Of a stretch of 64,000 nt of DNA, positions 1 to 8,330 are shown one piece after another. Origin of the DNA: Leuconostoc lactis (lineage in GTDB: Bacteria > Bacillota > Bacilli > Lactobacillales > Lactobacillaceae); contig NZ_CP042420.1 in NCBI RefSeq assembly GCF_007954625.1, positions 1,376,501-1,440,500 of the forward strand, in the 5' to 3' direction. How positions within the stretch are numbered: position 1 is the first letter of the stretch; each line of letters starts with the position of its first letter. The translations under genes and the position numbers were made by a program. The notes beneath the pieces are model-generated. The model saw only the letters and a program-made list of their open reading frames with translations, ran no database searches and was not told the DNA's origin.

Positions 1-972
1 AACATACAATACCAAGTACAAGGCCAAGACTATGGCTGGCAAGGGACGCGTAATAATGATACGGTTGCTGGGACAACAGGGCAGGGTAAACGCTTAGAAG
101 CCATCAAAATTTATCTTGATAACAATGGCTTGACCGGTGATGTTGTCTATCAGGCACACGTTTCAGGAACAGGTTGGCAAAATGCAGTCACCGATGGTCA
201 GTTAGCAGGGACGGTTGGTCAGTCTCGTCAAATGGAAGCCATTAAAGTGACTTTGACTGGCCAATTAGCCAGTTATTATAACCTTTACTATCGTGTTCAT
301 ATTCAAGATGTGGGTTGGTTGGCTTGGACAGCTAATGATGGTATTGCTGGCTCAACTGGCTTAGCAAAGCGTATTGAAGCCATTCAATTAACGCTGATTC
401 AAAAAGGCCAGGCTGTACCGCAAACAGGGACAGCTTATTTGAACCCGACAAATTATCAAGTTGTCACAAAGCATGCAAACCAACCGGTTTACTTCTCGCA
501 ATTAGACAGTCGCTGGGCAAATCATCCTTTTAATGACTATACAATGGGGCCAGCTGGTTGTGTCCCTACTAGTATTGCAATGGTTTTGAATGGGTCATAT
601 GGCATTCCAGTGAACCCAGACAACGTGAGAGCCGTGATGAATAACATCAGTACATCATCATATGGTGCGACGGGCATTGACTTGATTAATACCGTACATT
701 ATTATGGTCGTCAAGTCGAACAAATCAATACGGTTGCCCGCACGGCGCAATTGCTACAACAAGGCGTTCCTGTAATTTTCTATGTTAATGTGGCTAATGG
801 TATCGGGCACGCAATTGCCACTTACGGTTATAATAACGGGGCAACGCAGGTCTATGATCCTTACAGTCGCTATTACTTCAATGGCTGGTACGATCTTAAC
901 TATCTTTCAAATACGCTGAGTCGCGATCCTGCTGATTGGAATGCCGGACGACCAGTGTTTGCAATTATGTAG
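1..972 (+). CDS. ChW-repeat C39-like peptidase, 5' end outside the window
   Basis: The reading frame is open from base 1, so the true start lies upstream. The visible part has three ChW-type wall-binding repeats (each with a G-W core and a G(T/S)xGxxxRxEAI-like end) over the first ~140 codons. A C39-like papain-fold domain follows: Cys in GPAGCVPTSIAMVL, His in GIGHAIATYGY, then an Asp-containing segment (VYDPYSRYY). The family is usually secreted and binds or cuts wall or peptide substrates; the exact substrate is not evident. The three-repeat block resembles those in the GH25 lysozyme at 44566-46701. It ends at TAG, with a terminator 20 bases downstream. The signal peptide cannot be seen. 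Confidence is good for architecture, low for activity. Confidence 0.85.
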   Translation, partial: NIQYQVQGQDYGWQGTRNNDTVAGTTGQGKRLEAIKIYLDNNGLTGDVVYQAHVSGTGWQNAVTDGQLAGTVGQSRQMEAIKVTLTGQLASYYNLYYRVHIQDVGWLAWTANDGIAGSTGLAKRIEAIQLTLIQKGQAVPQTGTAYLNPTNYQVVTKHANQPVYFSQLDSRWANHPFNDYTMGPAGCVPTSIAMVLNGSYGIPVNPDNVRAVMNNISTSSYGATGIDLINTVHYYGRQVEQINTVARTAQLLQQGVPVIFYVNVANGIGHAIATYGYNNGATQVYDPYSRYYFNGWYDLNYLSNTLSRDPADWNAGRPVFAIM

Positions 973-992
973 CGTCATAAAATAATGTGGTG

Positions 993-1019
993 AAAAGACA
1001 AGAGATTGTCTTTTTTTTT
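993..1019 (+). terminator. Rho-independent terminator after the ChW peptidase
   Basis: An AAAAGACAA arm, a short loop and a TTGTCTTTT arm run into nine Ts. It separates the peptidase gene from the accB-led operon. Confidence 0.8.
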
Positions 1020-1152
1020 GGAAAAAAACCTATTCACAACACACAAAAATTAATAAAAATGTAATTTTAAGTAAGGTTTTCTCACATAAATAACATAACA
1101 CCTTGAATAAAGTGATAAATTTTAATTTATATTTAATAAAGGTGAAAAACAC

Positions 1153-1554
1153 ATGGAAATTGATGACATTGCTGCTATCGTAAAGATTTTAAACGACAAT
1201 AACCTTAGTCATATCTCGTTTAAAAAAGGTGATTCGAAAATTAGTGTCTCAAAAAACATTAATCGTGAGATTCAAATAGCTGAAAGCACAGATATTGCAA
1301 AAGAACAACCACATCAAGAGATGCGTTACATCGTATCACCAACAATTGGAACGTTTTATACCGCATCTGATCCTGAATCGTCACCCTTTGTTACAGTGGG
1401 ACAGACAGTAACTCAATCTACTGTAGTTGGTATTGCAGAAGCCATGAAAATGATGACCAACATCTTAGCAGATAACGAGGGCGTGATTGCTGAGGTTTTA
1501 GTTAAAGATGGTGATGCAATTGAATATGGACAAAAATTGTTTAGGTTGTTGTGA
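1153..1554 (+). CDS. accB: Biotin carboxyl carrier protein
   Basis: A 133-residue biotinyl carrier with the biotinylation motif EAMKMM near residue 98, followed by a typical lipoyl/biotinyl fold end. The N-terminal ~60 residues are a short BCCP leader with a Ser/Lys-rich linker. It carries the carboxylated biotin between the biotin carboxylase and a carboxyltransferase. It is the first gene of a tight operon with accC, ycsI, pxpA, an NRAMP gene, pxpB and pxpC, not of the fatty-acid cluster. This suggests a dedicated carboxylase of the urea-carboxylase type rather than acetyl-CoA carboxylase. RBS AAAGGTG precedes the ATG. The gene symbol reflects the family only. Confidence 0.85.
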   Translation: MEIDDIAAIVKILNDNNLSHISFKKGDSKISVSKNINREIQIAESTDIAKEQPHQEMRYIVSPTIGTFYTASDPESSPFVTVGQTVTQSTVVGIAEAMKMMTNILADNEGVIAEVLVKDGDAIEYGQKLFRLL

Positions 1555-2882
1555 TGCGCAGTACATTAGAACACAACTTTAAAATTTTAATTGCTAATCG
1601 TGGTGAAATTGCGGTCAGAATTATTCGAGCGGCAAAGACATTGGGGTTCACAACAGTAGCAGTTTATTCGTCCGCCGACAAAGCATCGCTACATGTCGCA
1701 ATGGCAGACGAGGCCATCCAAATAGGTCCTGCAAATGCGATTGATAGCTATTTGAACCAACATGCAATTTTAGCGGCAGCAGAGATTACACATGCTGATG
1801 CCATTCATCCTGGTTATGGCTTTTTATCTGAAAACGCGGATTTTGCCAGTAAAGTCGAATCAATGGGTCTTACATTTATTGGCCCAACAAGTGATACCAT
1901 TTCGCAAATGGGCGATAAGGCTAGCGCACGTCAATTTATGTCAGAAACCGGCGTACCGATTGTGTCTGGAAGTGATGTTTTTTTTGATAATGCACATGCT
2001 GGTTTGACACAGGCTAATCAAATTGGTTATCCAGTGATGCTTAAGTCTGTTGCTGGTGGCGGCGGAAAAGGCATGCGACTGATTCCAAGCCAAGATCGTT
2101 TTCAATCACTATTCGAGCTTGCTCAGAATGAAATTAAAGCGTCAGTTGGTGATGGTCGTATGTATCTTGAGAAATTTATTGATCAGCCACGGCATATTGA
2201 AGTACAGATATTAGGTGATGGGTTAGGAGATGCCATTGTCTTGGGTGAACGTGACTGCACTATTCAAAGTCATCATCAAAAAGTTATTGAAGAAGCCCCC
2301 AGTCAATACCTAGATGCAGCTACACGATCTGAGATGTTAGAAGTTGCGTTAAAAGCAACAAAAAAGATGGCCTATCGTAGTGCAGGTACTTTTGAATTTT
2401 TGTATCAAGGTCCGGGTCGTTATTATTTCATGGAGATGAATACACGAATTCAAGTGGAACATGCTATTTCTGAGGAGATTTCAGGTATTGATATTGTAGG
2501 TGCACAATTACAATTGGCCTACGGTCAAAAGCTAGCTGATATACCTGCAGACACTAAAAAAATGTTTGCTATCGAGGCAAGAATTTCTGCGCAATCAGCC
2601 GGTACAATTAGTGGACTCCACTTACCTGCTGGTTTGGGTATACGTATTGAGACTGCTATATATCAAGGTTACACTGTATCGCCATTTTATGACGCTATGA
2701 TTGCTAAAATCATTGCTCGTCAAGAAGCCTTAACACGTTTAAAAATCGCTATTGAAGAAACAGTGATATTAGGCGTTAAAACGAATTTGGATTTATTACT
2801 ACGTATCTTGACACACCCTGATTTCACTTCAAAGGAAAGTAGAACAGATATTGACTGGCTCGACCATCAACTTAAGGAATAG
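1554..2882 (+). CDS. accC: Biotin carboxylase
   Basis: About 442 residues, the normal length of a biotin carboxylase. The N-terminal domain begins ILIANRGEIAVRIIRAAK. The ATP-grasp domain has the glycine-rich loop SVAGGGGKGM near residue 163, the GERDCTIQSHHQK segment and the catalytic EMNTRIQVEH region. It carboxylates biotin on the BCCP with ATP and bicarbonate. The ATG overlaps the accB stop by one base (TGATG), showing translational coupling; a GTG three bases earlier is also possible. No carboxyltransferase alpha/beta genes are present in the window; the nearby PxpB/PxpC are homologous to the carboxyltransferase part of urea carboxylase. Confidence 0.9.
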   Translation: MRSTLEHNFKILIANRGEIAVRIIRAAKTLGFTTVAVYSSADKASLHVAMADEAIQIGPANAIDSYLNQHAILAAAEITHADAIHPGYGFLSENADFASKVESMGLTFIGPTSDTISQMGDKASARQFMSETGVPIVSGSDVFFDNAHAGLTQANQIGYPVMLKSVAGGGGKGMRLIPSQDRFQSLFELAQNEIKASVGDGRMYLEKFIDQPRHIEVQILGDGLGDAIVLGERDCTIQSHHQKVIEEAPSQYLDAATRSEMLEVALKATKKMAYRSAGTFEFLYQGPGRYYFMEMNTRIQVEHAISEEISGIDIVGAQLQLAYGQKLADIPADTKKMFAIEARISAQSAGTISGLHLPAGLGIRIETAIYQGYTVSPFYDAMIAKIIARQEALTRLKIAIEETVILGVKTNLDLLLRILTHPDFTSKESRTDIDWLDHQLKE

Positions 2883-2894
2883 GAGATTGTTATT

Positions 2895-3664
2895 ATGACG
2901 CCAACAGCATTTAGACATTCAGTCAGAAATAATGCGTATCAAAAAACACAGCTGGGATATGTCCTGGGTTTGCACAAGCAAATTTAATTGTTTTACCAAA
3001 AAAAGATGCGTATGATTTCTTATTACTGGCGCAACGGAATCCAAAACCTATACCGATCTTAGAAGTCACAGAAATTGGGAACCGACACTTGCAACGGTTA
3101 GGTGCCGATATTGATTTGACAACTGATCTCCCAAAGTATCGTATTTACCAAGATGGTAAATTGACAGCAGAAGTGTTGTCAGTGACAGATTACTGGCGTG
3201 ATGATTTGGTGAGTTTTTTGATTGGTTGTAGTTTTTCTTTTGAAGATTTGTTAATTGAAGCTGGTATTGAAATTCGTCATATTACAGAACAAGTCAATGT
3301 GCCAATGTTTAATACCAATATACCTTTACTACCAGCAGGTCATTTTTCGGGCAACATGGTTGTGAGTATGCGCCCAATCAAAAGTAGTCAAATCGCAACT
3401 GCAGTGAGTGTGACAAATCGTATGCCTGGTGTTCACGGCGCACCAATTCATATCGGTAATCCTGAAGAGATTGGCATTAACGATCTCACCAAACCAGATT
3501 TTGGTGATGCCGTAACAATTAAAGCTGACGAAACACCGGTTTTTTGGGCTTGTGGCGTTACACCTCAAGCAGCAGTAATGGCTTCAAAACCGCATTTCGC
3601 TATCACGCACGCGCCAGGTCATATGCTAGTTACCAATTTACCAAATAAGGATTTAATCGTGTGA
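2895..3664 (+). pseudogene. YcsI/DUF1445-family protein, frameshifted
   Basis: A full-length homologue of the YcsI (DUF1445, 'putative hydro-lyase') family can be read, but in two frames. The ATG at 2895 opens a frame that reaches TAA about 30 codons later. The conserved [13 protein letters not shown] segment continues in another frame from about 2948 to the TGA at 3662-3664. Adding one A to the A6 run at 2941-2946 restores the full protein. The rest is well conserved ([43 protein letters not shown]), which argues for a very recent lesion, slippage or a sequence error. The gene sits between accC and pxpA, as ycsI does near ycsFG-kipIA in Bacillus subtilis. The biochemical role of YcsI is not settled. 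Confidence 0.85.
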
Positions 3665-3668
3665 AAAA

Positions 3669-4433
3669 ATGATAAAAGTTGATTTTAATGCTGATTTAGG
3701 CGAAAGTTTTGGAAAATATATCATTGGCTTAGACCAAGAAATTTTAAAACAAGTTACCTCTGCGAACATTGCGTGTGGCTTTCATGCTGGTGATCCAACA
3801 ATCATGGCTAAAACGATTCAATTAGCTATTGATGAGGGCGTTGCAATTGGTGCCCATCCTGGATTTGCTGATTTACAGGGGTTTGGTCGCCGAGAAATTA
3901 TCATGTCTCCTAGTGACATCACAGCTATGGTTGCGTATCAAGTGGGGGCTTTGAGCGCGTTTACGCCAGATCATAAGTTACATCATGTCAAAGCACATGG
4001 GGCCTTGTATAACATGGCTGCGAAAGACCGACATATTGCCAAAGCAGTTGTAGCTGGCATTCAGCAAGTGGATCCGCAAACCATTATTTATGGCTTAGCA
4101 AACAGTGAATTAATTCATGCCGCAAAAGAAGCGCATATGCAATATGCACAAGAAGTATTTGCCGATAGAAACTATCAGGTTGATGGTACGCTTGTGCCAC
4201 GGACACAACCAAATGCAATGATTTTAGATCCACAAGAAGCTGCACAACGCGCATTAGACATGGTAATTAATCAGTCTGTAGTGGCAATCACTGGGGAAAC
4301 TGTGCCCTTAACTGTGGACTCAATTTGTGTGCACGGTGATAATCAAGCGGCGGTAGAACTAGCACGACACATTAAGCGGTTACTACGCCATAAACAAATT
4401 GACGTTACTAGTGATATCACAACAAGAGGATAA
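3669..4433 (+). CDS. pxpA: 5-oxoprolinase subunit A (LamB/YcsF family)
   Basis: 254 residues, full length for the family. The N-terminus has the signature DFNADLGESFG, then SANIACGFHAGDP and the HPGF motif. PxpA works with PxpB and PxpC in ATP-dependent opening of 5-oxoproline (pyroglutamate) to glutamate; wider family members act on lactams. It starts five bases after the ycsI stop and ends five bases before the NRAMP gene, so it is inside the operon. Function is inferred from family and from pxpB/pxpC downstream. Confidence 0.9.
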   Translation: MIKVDFNADLGESFGKYIIGLDQEILKQVTSANIACGFHAGDPTIMAKTIQLAIDEGVAIGAHPGFADLQGFGRREIIMSPSDITAMVAYQVGALSAFTPDHKLHHVKAHGALYNMAAKDRHIAKAVVAGIQQVDPQTIIYGLANSELIHAAKEAHMQYAQEVFADRNYQVDGTLVPRTQPNAMILDPQEAAQRALDMVINQSVVAITGETVPLTVDSICVHGDNQAAVELARHIKRLLRHKQIDVTSDITTRG

Positions 4434-4438
4434 AAAAT

Positions 4439-5671
4439 ATGGCTCAAAATGACACAAAAAATAATGTTTCATCACCGATTAAAAAAAGAAGCGCACGATC
4501 TGTCGCAATGGGCGCTGCCTTTGTTATGGCAATGTCTGCTGTTGGGCCAGGTTTCTTAACTCAAACCGCAGCATTTACAAGTCAATTAGGACCAAATTTT
4601 GGCTTTGCTATTTTGGTCACTATTTTAATTGATATTGTCGTGCAGATAAATATTTGGCGTATTATTACCGTTTCTGGTAAACATGCGCAGCAAATTGCCA
4701 ACGATATTTTCCCGGGATTGGGTTACTTTTTAACCTTCTTAATTGTTGTGGGTGGCTTTTTCTTTAATATTGGGAATGTTGCTGGGGCAGGTCTTGGATT
4801 AAATGTGTTGTTTGGTATTTCGGCAGAAAACGGGGCGATTATAGCAGCGCTTTTAGCAATTATCGTGTTCGTCGTTCGCAATGCGTTAGTCGTAATGGAT
4901 CGGACAGTCCAAGTTTTAGCAGTTGTTAAAATTGCTGTTTTAATCTACATCCTGTCTGTGACAACTGTGCCCGTTAGTGCAGCAGTTAAACATACTTTTC
5001 TACCGACTGATATCAATTTCTACTCAATTGTTACAATTGTTGGTGGAACAGTAGGCGGATATATTTCTTTTGCTGGTGGTCATCGTTTGTTAGAGGGTGG
5101 TGTTCGCGGTCAAAAAGGTTTGAAATACGTTAACGAAGGTGCTCTTTCTGGTATCGGTATTGCTTCAGTCATTCGTGTGATGTTATTTTTAGCAGGCCTT
5201 GCAGTCGTCATGGCGGGACATAAGCTTGACCCTGCCAACCCAGCAGCCGCTATCTTTCAAATTGCCGCTGGTAACTTTGGTTATAAGTTCTTTGGCTTAC
5301 TGTTATTTGCCGCTGGTATGACATCAGTTCTTGGCTCAACATTTACATCTGTATCATTTTTAAATTATTCGCACTCTTCAGAAGGCGCTACAAAATTCCA
5401 AAAGTATCGTCCTTACTTAGTCATTAGTTTTATTGCACTTTCTACCTTAGTCTTTTATATCATTGGTAAGCCAGCTCAAATTTTAGTGATTGTTGGCGCA
5501 ATTAACGGTCTCATCTTACCAATTGCTTTAGCTATTTTACTAGTGGGCGCACATAAGCACAAGATTATGGGGGATACCTATAAACATCCAATACTATTAA
5601 GTATTTTTGGTTGGCTTGTTGTCCTATTCATGGCATTTGCTGGTATTGAAACACTGATTAATACATTATAA
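4439..5671 (+). CDS. NRAMP-family transporter (YcsG-like)
   Basis: A 410-residue polytopic membrane protein of the NRAMP/divalent-metal superfamily, with about 11 hydrophobic segments. The first helix contains GPGFLTQTAAF, where the classical metal-binding DPGN motif is replaced. The absence of DPGN argues against a standard manganese importer. In B. subtilis the homologous ycsG lies beside ycsF, ycsI and kipIA, so uptake of the operon's organic substrate is an attractive but unproven alternative. An RBS-like AAGAGG precedes the ATG. Confidence 0.85.
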   Translation: MAQNDTKNNVSSPIKKRSARSVAMGAAFVMAMSAVGPGFLTQTAAFTSQLGPNFGFAILVTILIDIVVQINIWRIITVSGKHAQQIANDIFPGLGYFLTFLIVVGGFFFNIGNVAGAGLGLNVLFGISAENGAIIAALLAIIVFVVRNALVVMDRTVQVLAVVKIAVLIYILSVTTVPVSAAVKHTFLPTDINFYSIVTIVGGTVGGYISFAGGHRLLEGGVRGQKGLKYVNEGALSGIGIASVIRVMLFLAGLAVVMAGHKLDPANPAAAIFQIAAGNFGYKFFGLLLFAAGMTSVLGSTFTSVSFLNYSHSSEGATKFQKYRPYLVISFIALSTLVFYIIGKPAQILVIVGAINGLILPIALAILLVGAHKHKIMGDTYKHPILLSIFGWLVVLFMAFAGIETLINTL

Positions 5672-5682
5672 AAGGAGAAAGT

Positions 5683-6399
5683 ATGGCACCAAAAATTATG
5701 TTTTCCGGTGATACCAGCATTAATGTTGTCTTTGAAAATGTTATCTCCGAAACGATTAGTCACCAAGTTTTAACCATAGCTAAATTGGTAGAAAGTCAAC
5801 ATATTAACGGTTTGTTGGATATTATACCGGCTTACCGTGCGGTGACATTTGTTTTTGATCCGCTAGTTATTGATATTGTAGCATTTCAAGAATTTTTACG
5901 GGCACAGTTAGAGCAACAACTAAATATTGATACGAGTAGCGACAGCCGACTGTATCACGTACCAGTATTATACGATGAAACAGTGGGCCTGGACTTACTT
6001 GAGGTTGCAAAGTATCATGATTTAACTGTAGCAGACGTAATTCGTTTACATACGAGTCACACCTATAGAATTTACATGTTAGGATTTTTGCCAGGATTTG
6101 CATATCTTGGTGGTTTAGATGAGAAATTGCATACGCCACGAAAAGAAACGCCGCGCTTACGTATTCCAGCTGGATCGATCGGCATTGCCGGACAGCAAAC
6201 AGGCTATTACCCTGTCGTATCGCCTGGCGGGTGGCAAATTATTGGGCAAACACCATTAGTCGTATTTGATGCTAATCGTCCTGAAATAAGTATTCATGCG
6301 GGAGATAGGGTGCGGTTTTATGCAATTGATAAATATGAATTTCAACAATTGGCTGGTGTACATTTCAATGACTTTTTTGCGGAGGCATTGGCACAATGA
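5683..6399 (+). CDS. pxpB: 5-oxoprolinase subunit B (KipI family)
   Basis: 238 residues with the carboxyltransferase subdomain C/D (AHS1) fold. Signature segments are LGFLPGFAYLGGLD, PRLRIPAGSIGIAGQQTGYYP and SPGGWQIIGQTP. It forms the PxpB-PxpC complex; the same fold is the carboxyltransferase half of urea amidolyase. The RBS GGAG sits just upstream of the ATG. The stop overlaps the pxpC start (ATGA), as expected for obligate partners. In Bacillus the homologue KipI was first described as a sporulation-kinase inhibitor, which is unlikely to apply here. Confidence 0.92.
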   Translation: MAPKIMFSGDTSINVVFENVISETISHQVLTIAKLVESQHINGLLDIIPAYRAVTFVFDPLVIDIVAFQEFLRAQLEQQLNIDTSSDSRLYHVPVLYDETVGLDLLEVAKYHDLTVADVIRLHTSHTYRIYMLGFLPGFAYLGGLDEKLHTPRKETPRLRIPAGSIGIAGQQTGYYPVVSPGGWQIIGQTPLVVFDANRPEISIHAGDRVRFYAIDKYEFQQLAGVHFNDFFAEALAQ

Positions 6400-7409
6400 A
6401 TGCATTTAAAATTTTGACTGCTGGTACGTTAGCAACAGTTCAAGATACCGGCAGAATTGGTCACCAAGGTGAGGGTCTTCCAAATTCCGGTGTAATGGAT
6501 AACTTTGCTTATCGAATTGGTAACGCGTTAGTTGGTAACCGTGCAAGTGATAATGCCGCTAGTATAGAGTTTGGTGTCACGGGCGGAAAAGTTCAATTTT
6601 CAAGTCAGACAATTGTTGCTTTAACAGGCGCGCGAGCATTAGTGAAACGCAATGATGAAGTGGTTAGTCAAGATATTCCAATTTTGGTGAAAGAAAACGA
6701 TGTGCTGGATTTTACACAAATCACACAGGGGCGATTTATCTATTTAAGTGTTGCAGGTGGTGTACAGGTCCCGATGCGTATGGGATCATGGTCAACGAGT
6801 TTATCAATAAAACTAGGTGGTTTTGACGGGAGATCTTTAGTACAAGGCGACGTACTAAAGATTTTAGCTTTGGCAGAAGCATGGCCTCGACTGCAGCCAA
6901 AATTATCACCACAAGTGCCTAATCAGCTGGTTAGTTTGACAACTCGTCATAAAATTCGGATTGTTGACGGGCCTGAATCAGATTGGTTTTCTCACAGGGA
7001 TTGGGAGAAACTGTTAAATGAAGCATTTCATCTAGGCAAACATATTGATCGAATGGGCTATCGTTTAGATGGACCTGTAATTAACGCTAAATCTGAAAAT
7101 TTATTATCAGAAGCTAATATGAATGGTGCCATACAAATTTCACGCGATGGCCAGCCGATTATTTTATTAGCTGATCGTGCGACACATGGTGGCTATCCAG
7201 TCATTGCCAAAGTGATTACAACTGATTTGGGTGTGATCGCTCAGTGGCCGCAAAATCAACCTATTTTTTTCGAGAAGGTAGCTATTAACGAGGCTTGGGA
7301 AATGACAGCTGAAATGGATCGATTTATCAAAGGTGTTTATCAATCGCATCCCTGGGAAACATTGCTACCTGTCAGAATAATGGCAAATAAAATTAAACAG
7401 CTTTTTTAA
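6396..7409 (+). CDS. pxpC: 5-oxoprolinase subunit C (KipA family)
   Basis: 337 residues, AHS2/KipA family. Recognisable segments are TVQDTGRIGHQGEGLPNSG near the N-terminus, the glycine-rich SVAGGVQVP region and a late QPIILLADRATHGGYP segment. It completes PxpABC. The gene overlaps pxpB by four bases and is the last gene of the operon, followed by a hairpin terminator. With accB/accC upstream, the five proteins contain all parts of a urea-carboxylase-like enzyme, in separate polypeptides. Confidence 0.92.
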   Translation: MNAFKILTAGTLATVQDTGRIGHQGEGLPNSGVMDNFAYRIGNALVGNRASDNAASIEFGVTGGKVQFSSQTIVALTGARALVKRNDEVVSQDIPILVKENDVLDFTQITQGRFIYLSVAGGVQVPMRMGSWSTSLSIKLGGFDGRSLVQGDVLKILALAEAWPRLQPKLSPQVPNQLVSLTTRHKIRIVDGPESDWFSHRDWEKLLNEAFHLGKHIDRMGYRLDGPVINAKSENLLSEANMNGAIQISRDGQPIILLADRATHGGYPVIAKVITTDLGVIAQWPQNQPIFFEKVAINEAWEMTAEMDRFIKGVYQSHPWETLLPVRIMANKIKQLF

Positions 7410-7449
7410 ACGATACAAAATTATTTGCGATAGGTCTTAACAACACAGT

Positions 7450-7484
7450 AAAAACAACAACTTTAAAACGGTTGCTGTTTTTTT
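7450..7484 (+). terminator. Terminator of the accB-pxpC operon
   Basis: An AAAAACAACAAC arm pairs with GTTGCTGTTTTT with one mismatch, and the descending arm runs into Ts. It lies 40 bases after the pxpC stop. Confidence 0.7.
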
Positions 7485-7596
7485 GTTTGTGCTAAGCACG
7501 TACATCGTTTTCATTCATTGACTACCCAAAAGCAATGTGGTAGCGAACTAAAACAATTTTTGATAGAATAATATCTGTTAAAAGCACCCGGGGGAG

Positions 7597-7641
7597 CAAC
7601 GCATAGAAACATTGATTGCAGCTAAATGTTTTTATGCGTTG
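7597..7641. repeat. Long near-perfect inverted repeat (17-bp stem)
   Basis: Arms at 7597-7613 and 7625-7641 pair over 17 bases with a single G-U wobble around an 11-base loop. No T-run follows, so it is not a standard terminator. It lies 70 bases ahead of the membrane-anchored gene at 7711 and could be a leader structure, an operator or the relic of a small inverted-repeat element. Confidence 0.6.
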
Positions 7642-7710
7642 TGAGTGGTGCCAAAAATGAATAGCACTGGCAATGCCTTGTTGTTTGTCGGTGAGAAGAG
7701 GGGGGGAAAG

Positions 7711-8208
7711 ATGACAAATAAACAAAAATTGATGTTTGGTTCTTTGGTAGGAATCGTGGCGTGGTTGGGGATTATCCTGTTGTTATTTATCCGACAATCA
7801 CAGTCGCAACCACACACTAGTCCAGCACCACAAATCAACACAAATAAAGTGGTTAAACGGATTAACGGTGAGCTGTTTACCGATGCAGGCTTTGGCACGT
7901 ATCTGGCTGATCCTGACAACTACGCAGGTAGTACGTATGTTGATGGGCAGGATCTTGGGAGTCGTAACATCAATGATGCCGTGGCGAAAAGCTTAGAAAG
8001 TGATGAACAGGGGACTAGCTTTAGCAAGTTGTTCGAAAAAGACCAAATCGTTAACTTAGAAATAACGTGGGAAACAGATGGGAATGCCTTTATTGCACGT
8101 GGTGACTTAGTGCGTAAAGACACAGGCAAGATGTATCCATTTGCGTTTGAATTTAATACCAAGTATCAAATTTTGCAAGAATGGTTTGGAGATAATATCA
8201 AGATTTAA
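7711..8208 (+). CDS. Membrane-anchored protein of unknown function
   Basis: 165 residues. I chose the ATG at 7711 because a strong purine-rich RBS (GAGGGGGGGAAAG) lies directly before it; an upstream GTG at 7645 in the same frame is less likely. Residues ~8-29 form one transmembrane helix, followed by a Gln/Ser/Pro-rich linker. The extracellular domain of ~120 residues contains TDAGFGTYLADPDNYAGSTY and a WETDGNAFIARGDL segment. I do not recognise the domain. The N-in topology and single anchor suggest a surface protein. It is monocistronic, with a long hairpin upstream and a strong terminator downstream. Confidence 0.7.
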   Translation: MTNKQKLMFGSLVGIVAWLGIILLLFIRQSQSQPHTSPAPQINTNKVVKRINGELFTDAGFGTYLADPDNYAGSTYVDGQDLGSRNINDAVAKSLESDEQGTSFSKLFEKDQIVNLEITWETDGNAFIARGDLVRKDTGKMYPFAFEFNTKYQILQEWFGDNIKI

Positions 8209-8271
8209 TAACAAAGCATGTTACAATGAGACAATGCTGCGACTTTGCTCTTGAAAATTAGCAAAGATAAT

Positions 8272-8305
8272 AAAAAGCCTATATATCGTGATATATAGGC
8301 TTTTT
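8272..8305 (+). terminator. Strong Rho-independent terminator
   Basis: AAAAAGCCTATATAT pairs perfectly with ATATATAGGCTTTTT around a CGTG loop. It ends the 7711 gene and lies just ahead of the RBS of the CadD-like gene. Confidence 0.9.
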
Positions 8306-8330
8306 ATTTAACAGGAAAGGGATTAAACGG

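Noticed and set aside
1153-2882. Housekeeping acetyl-CoA carboxylase genes.
   Set aside because: No fab genes or carboxyltransferase accA/accD are next to them; the operon partners are pxp genes. Not fully excluded without the rest of the genome.
4439-5671. Standard MntH manganese importer.
   Set aside because: The first-helix DPGN motif needed for metal binding is replaced by GPGF, and the gene is inside the pxp operon.
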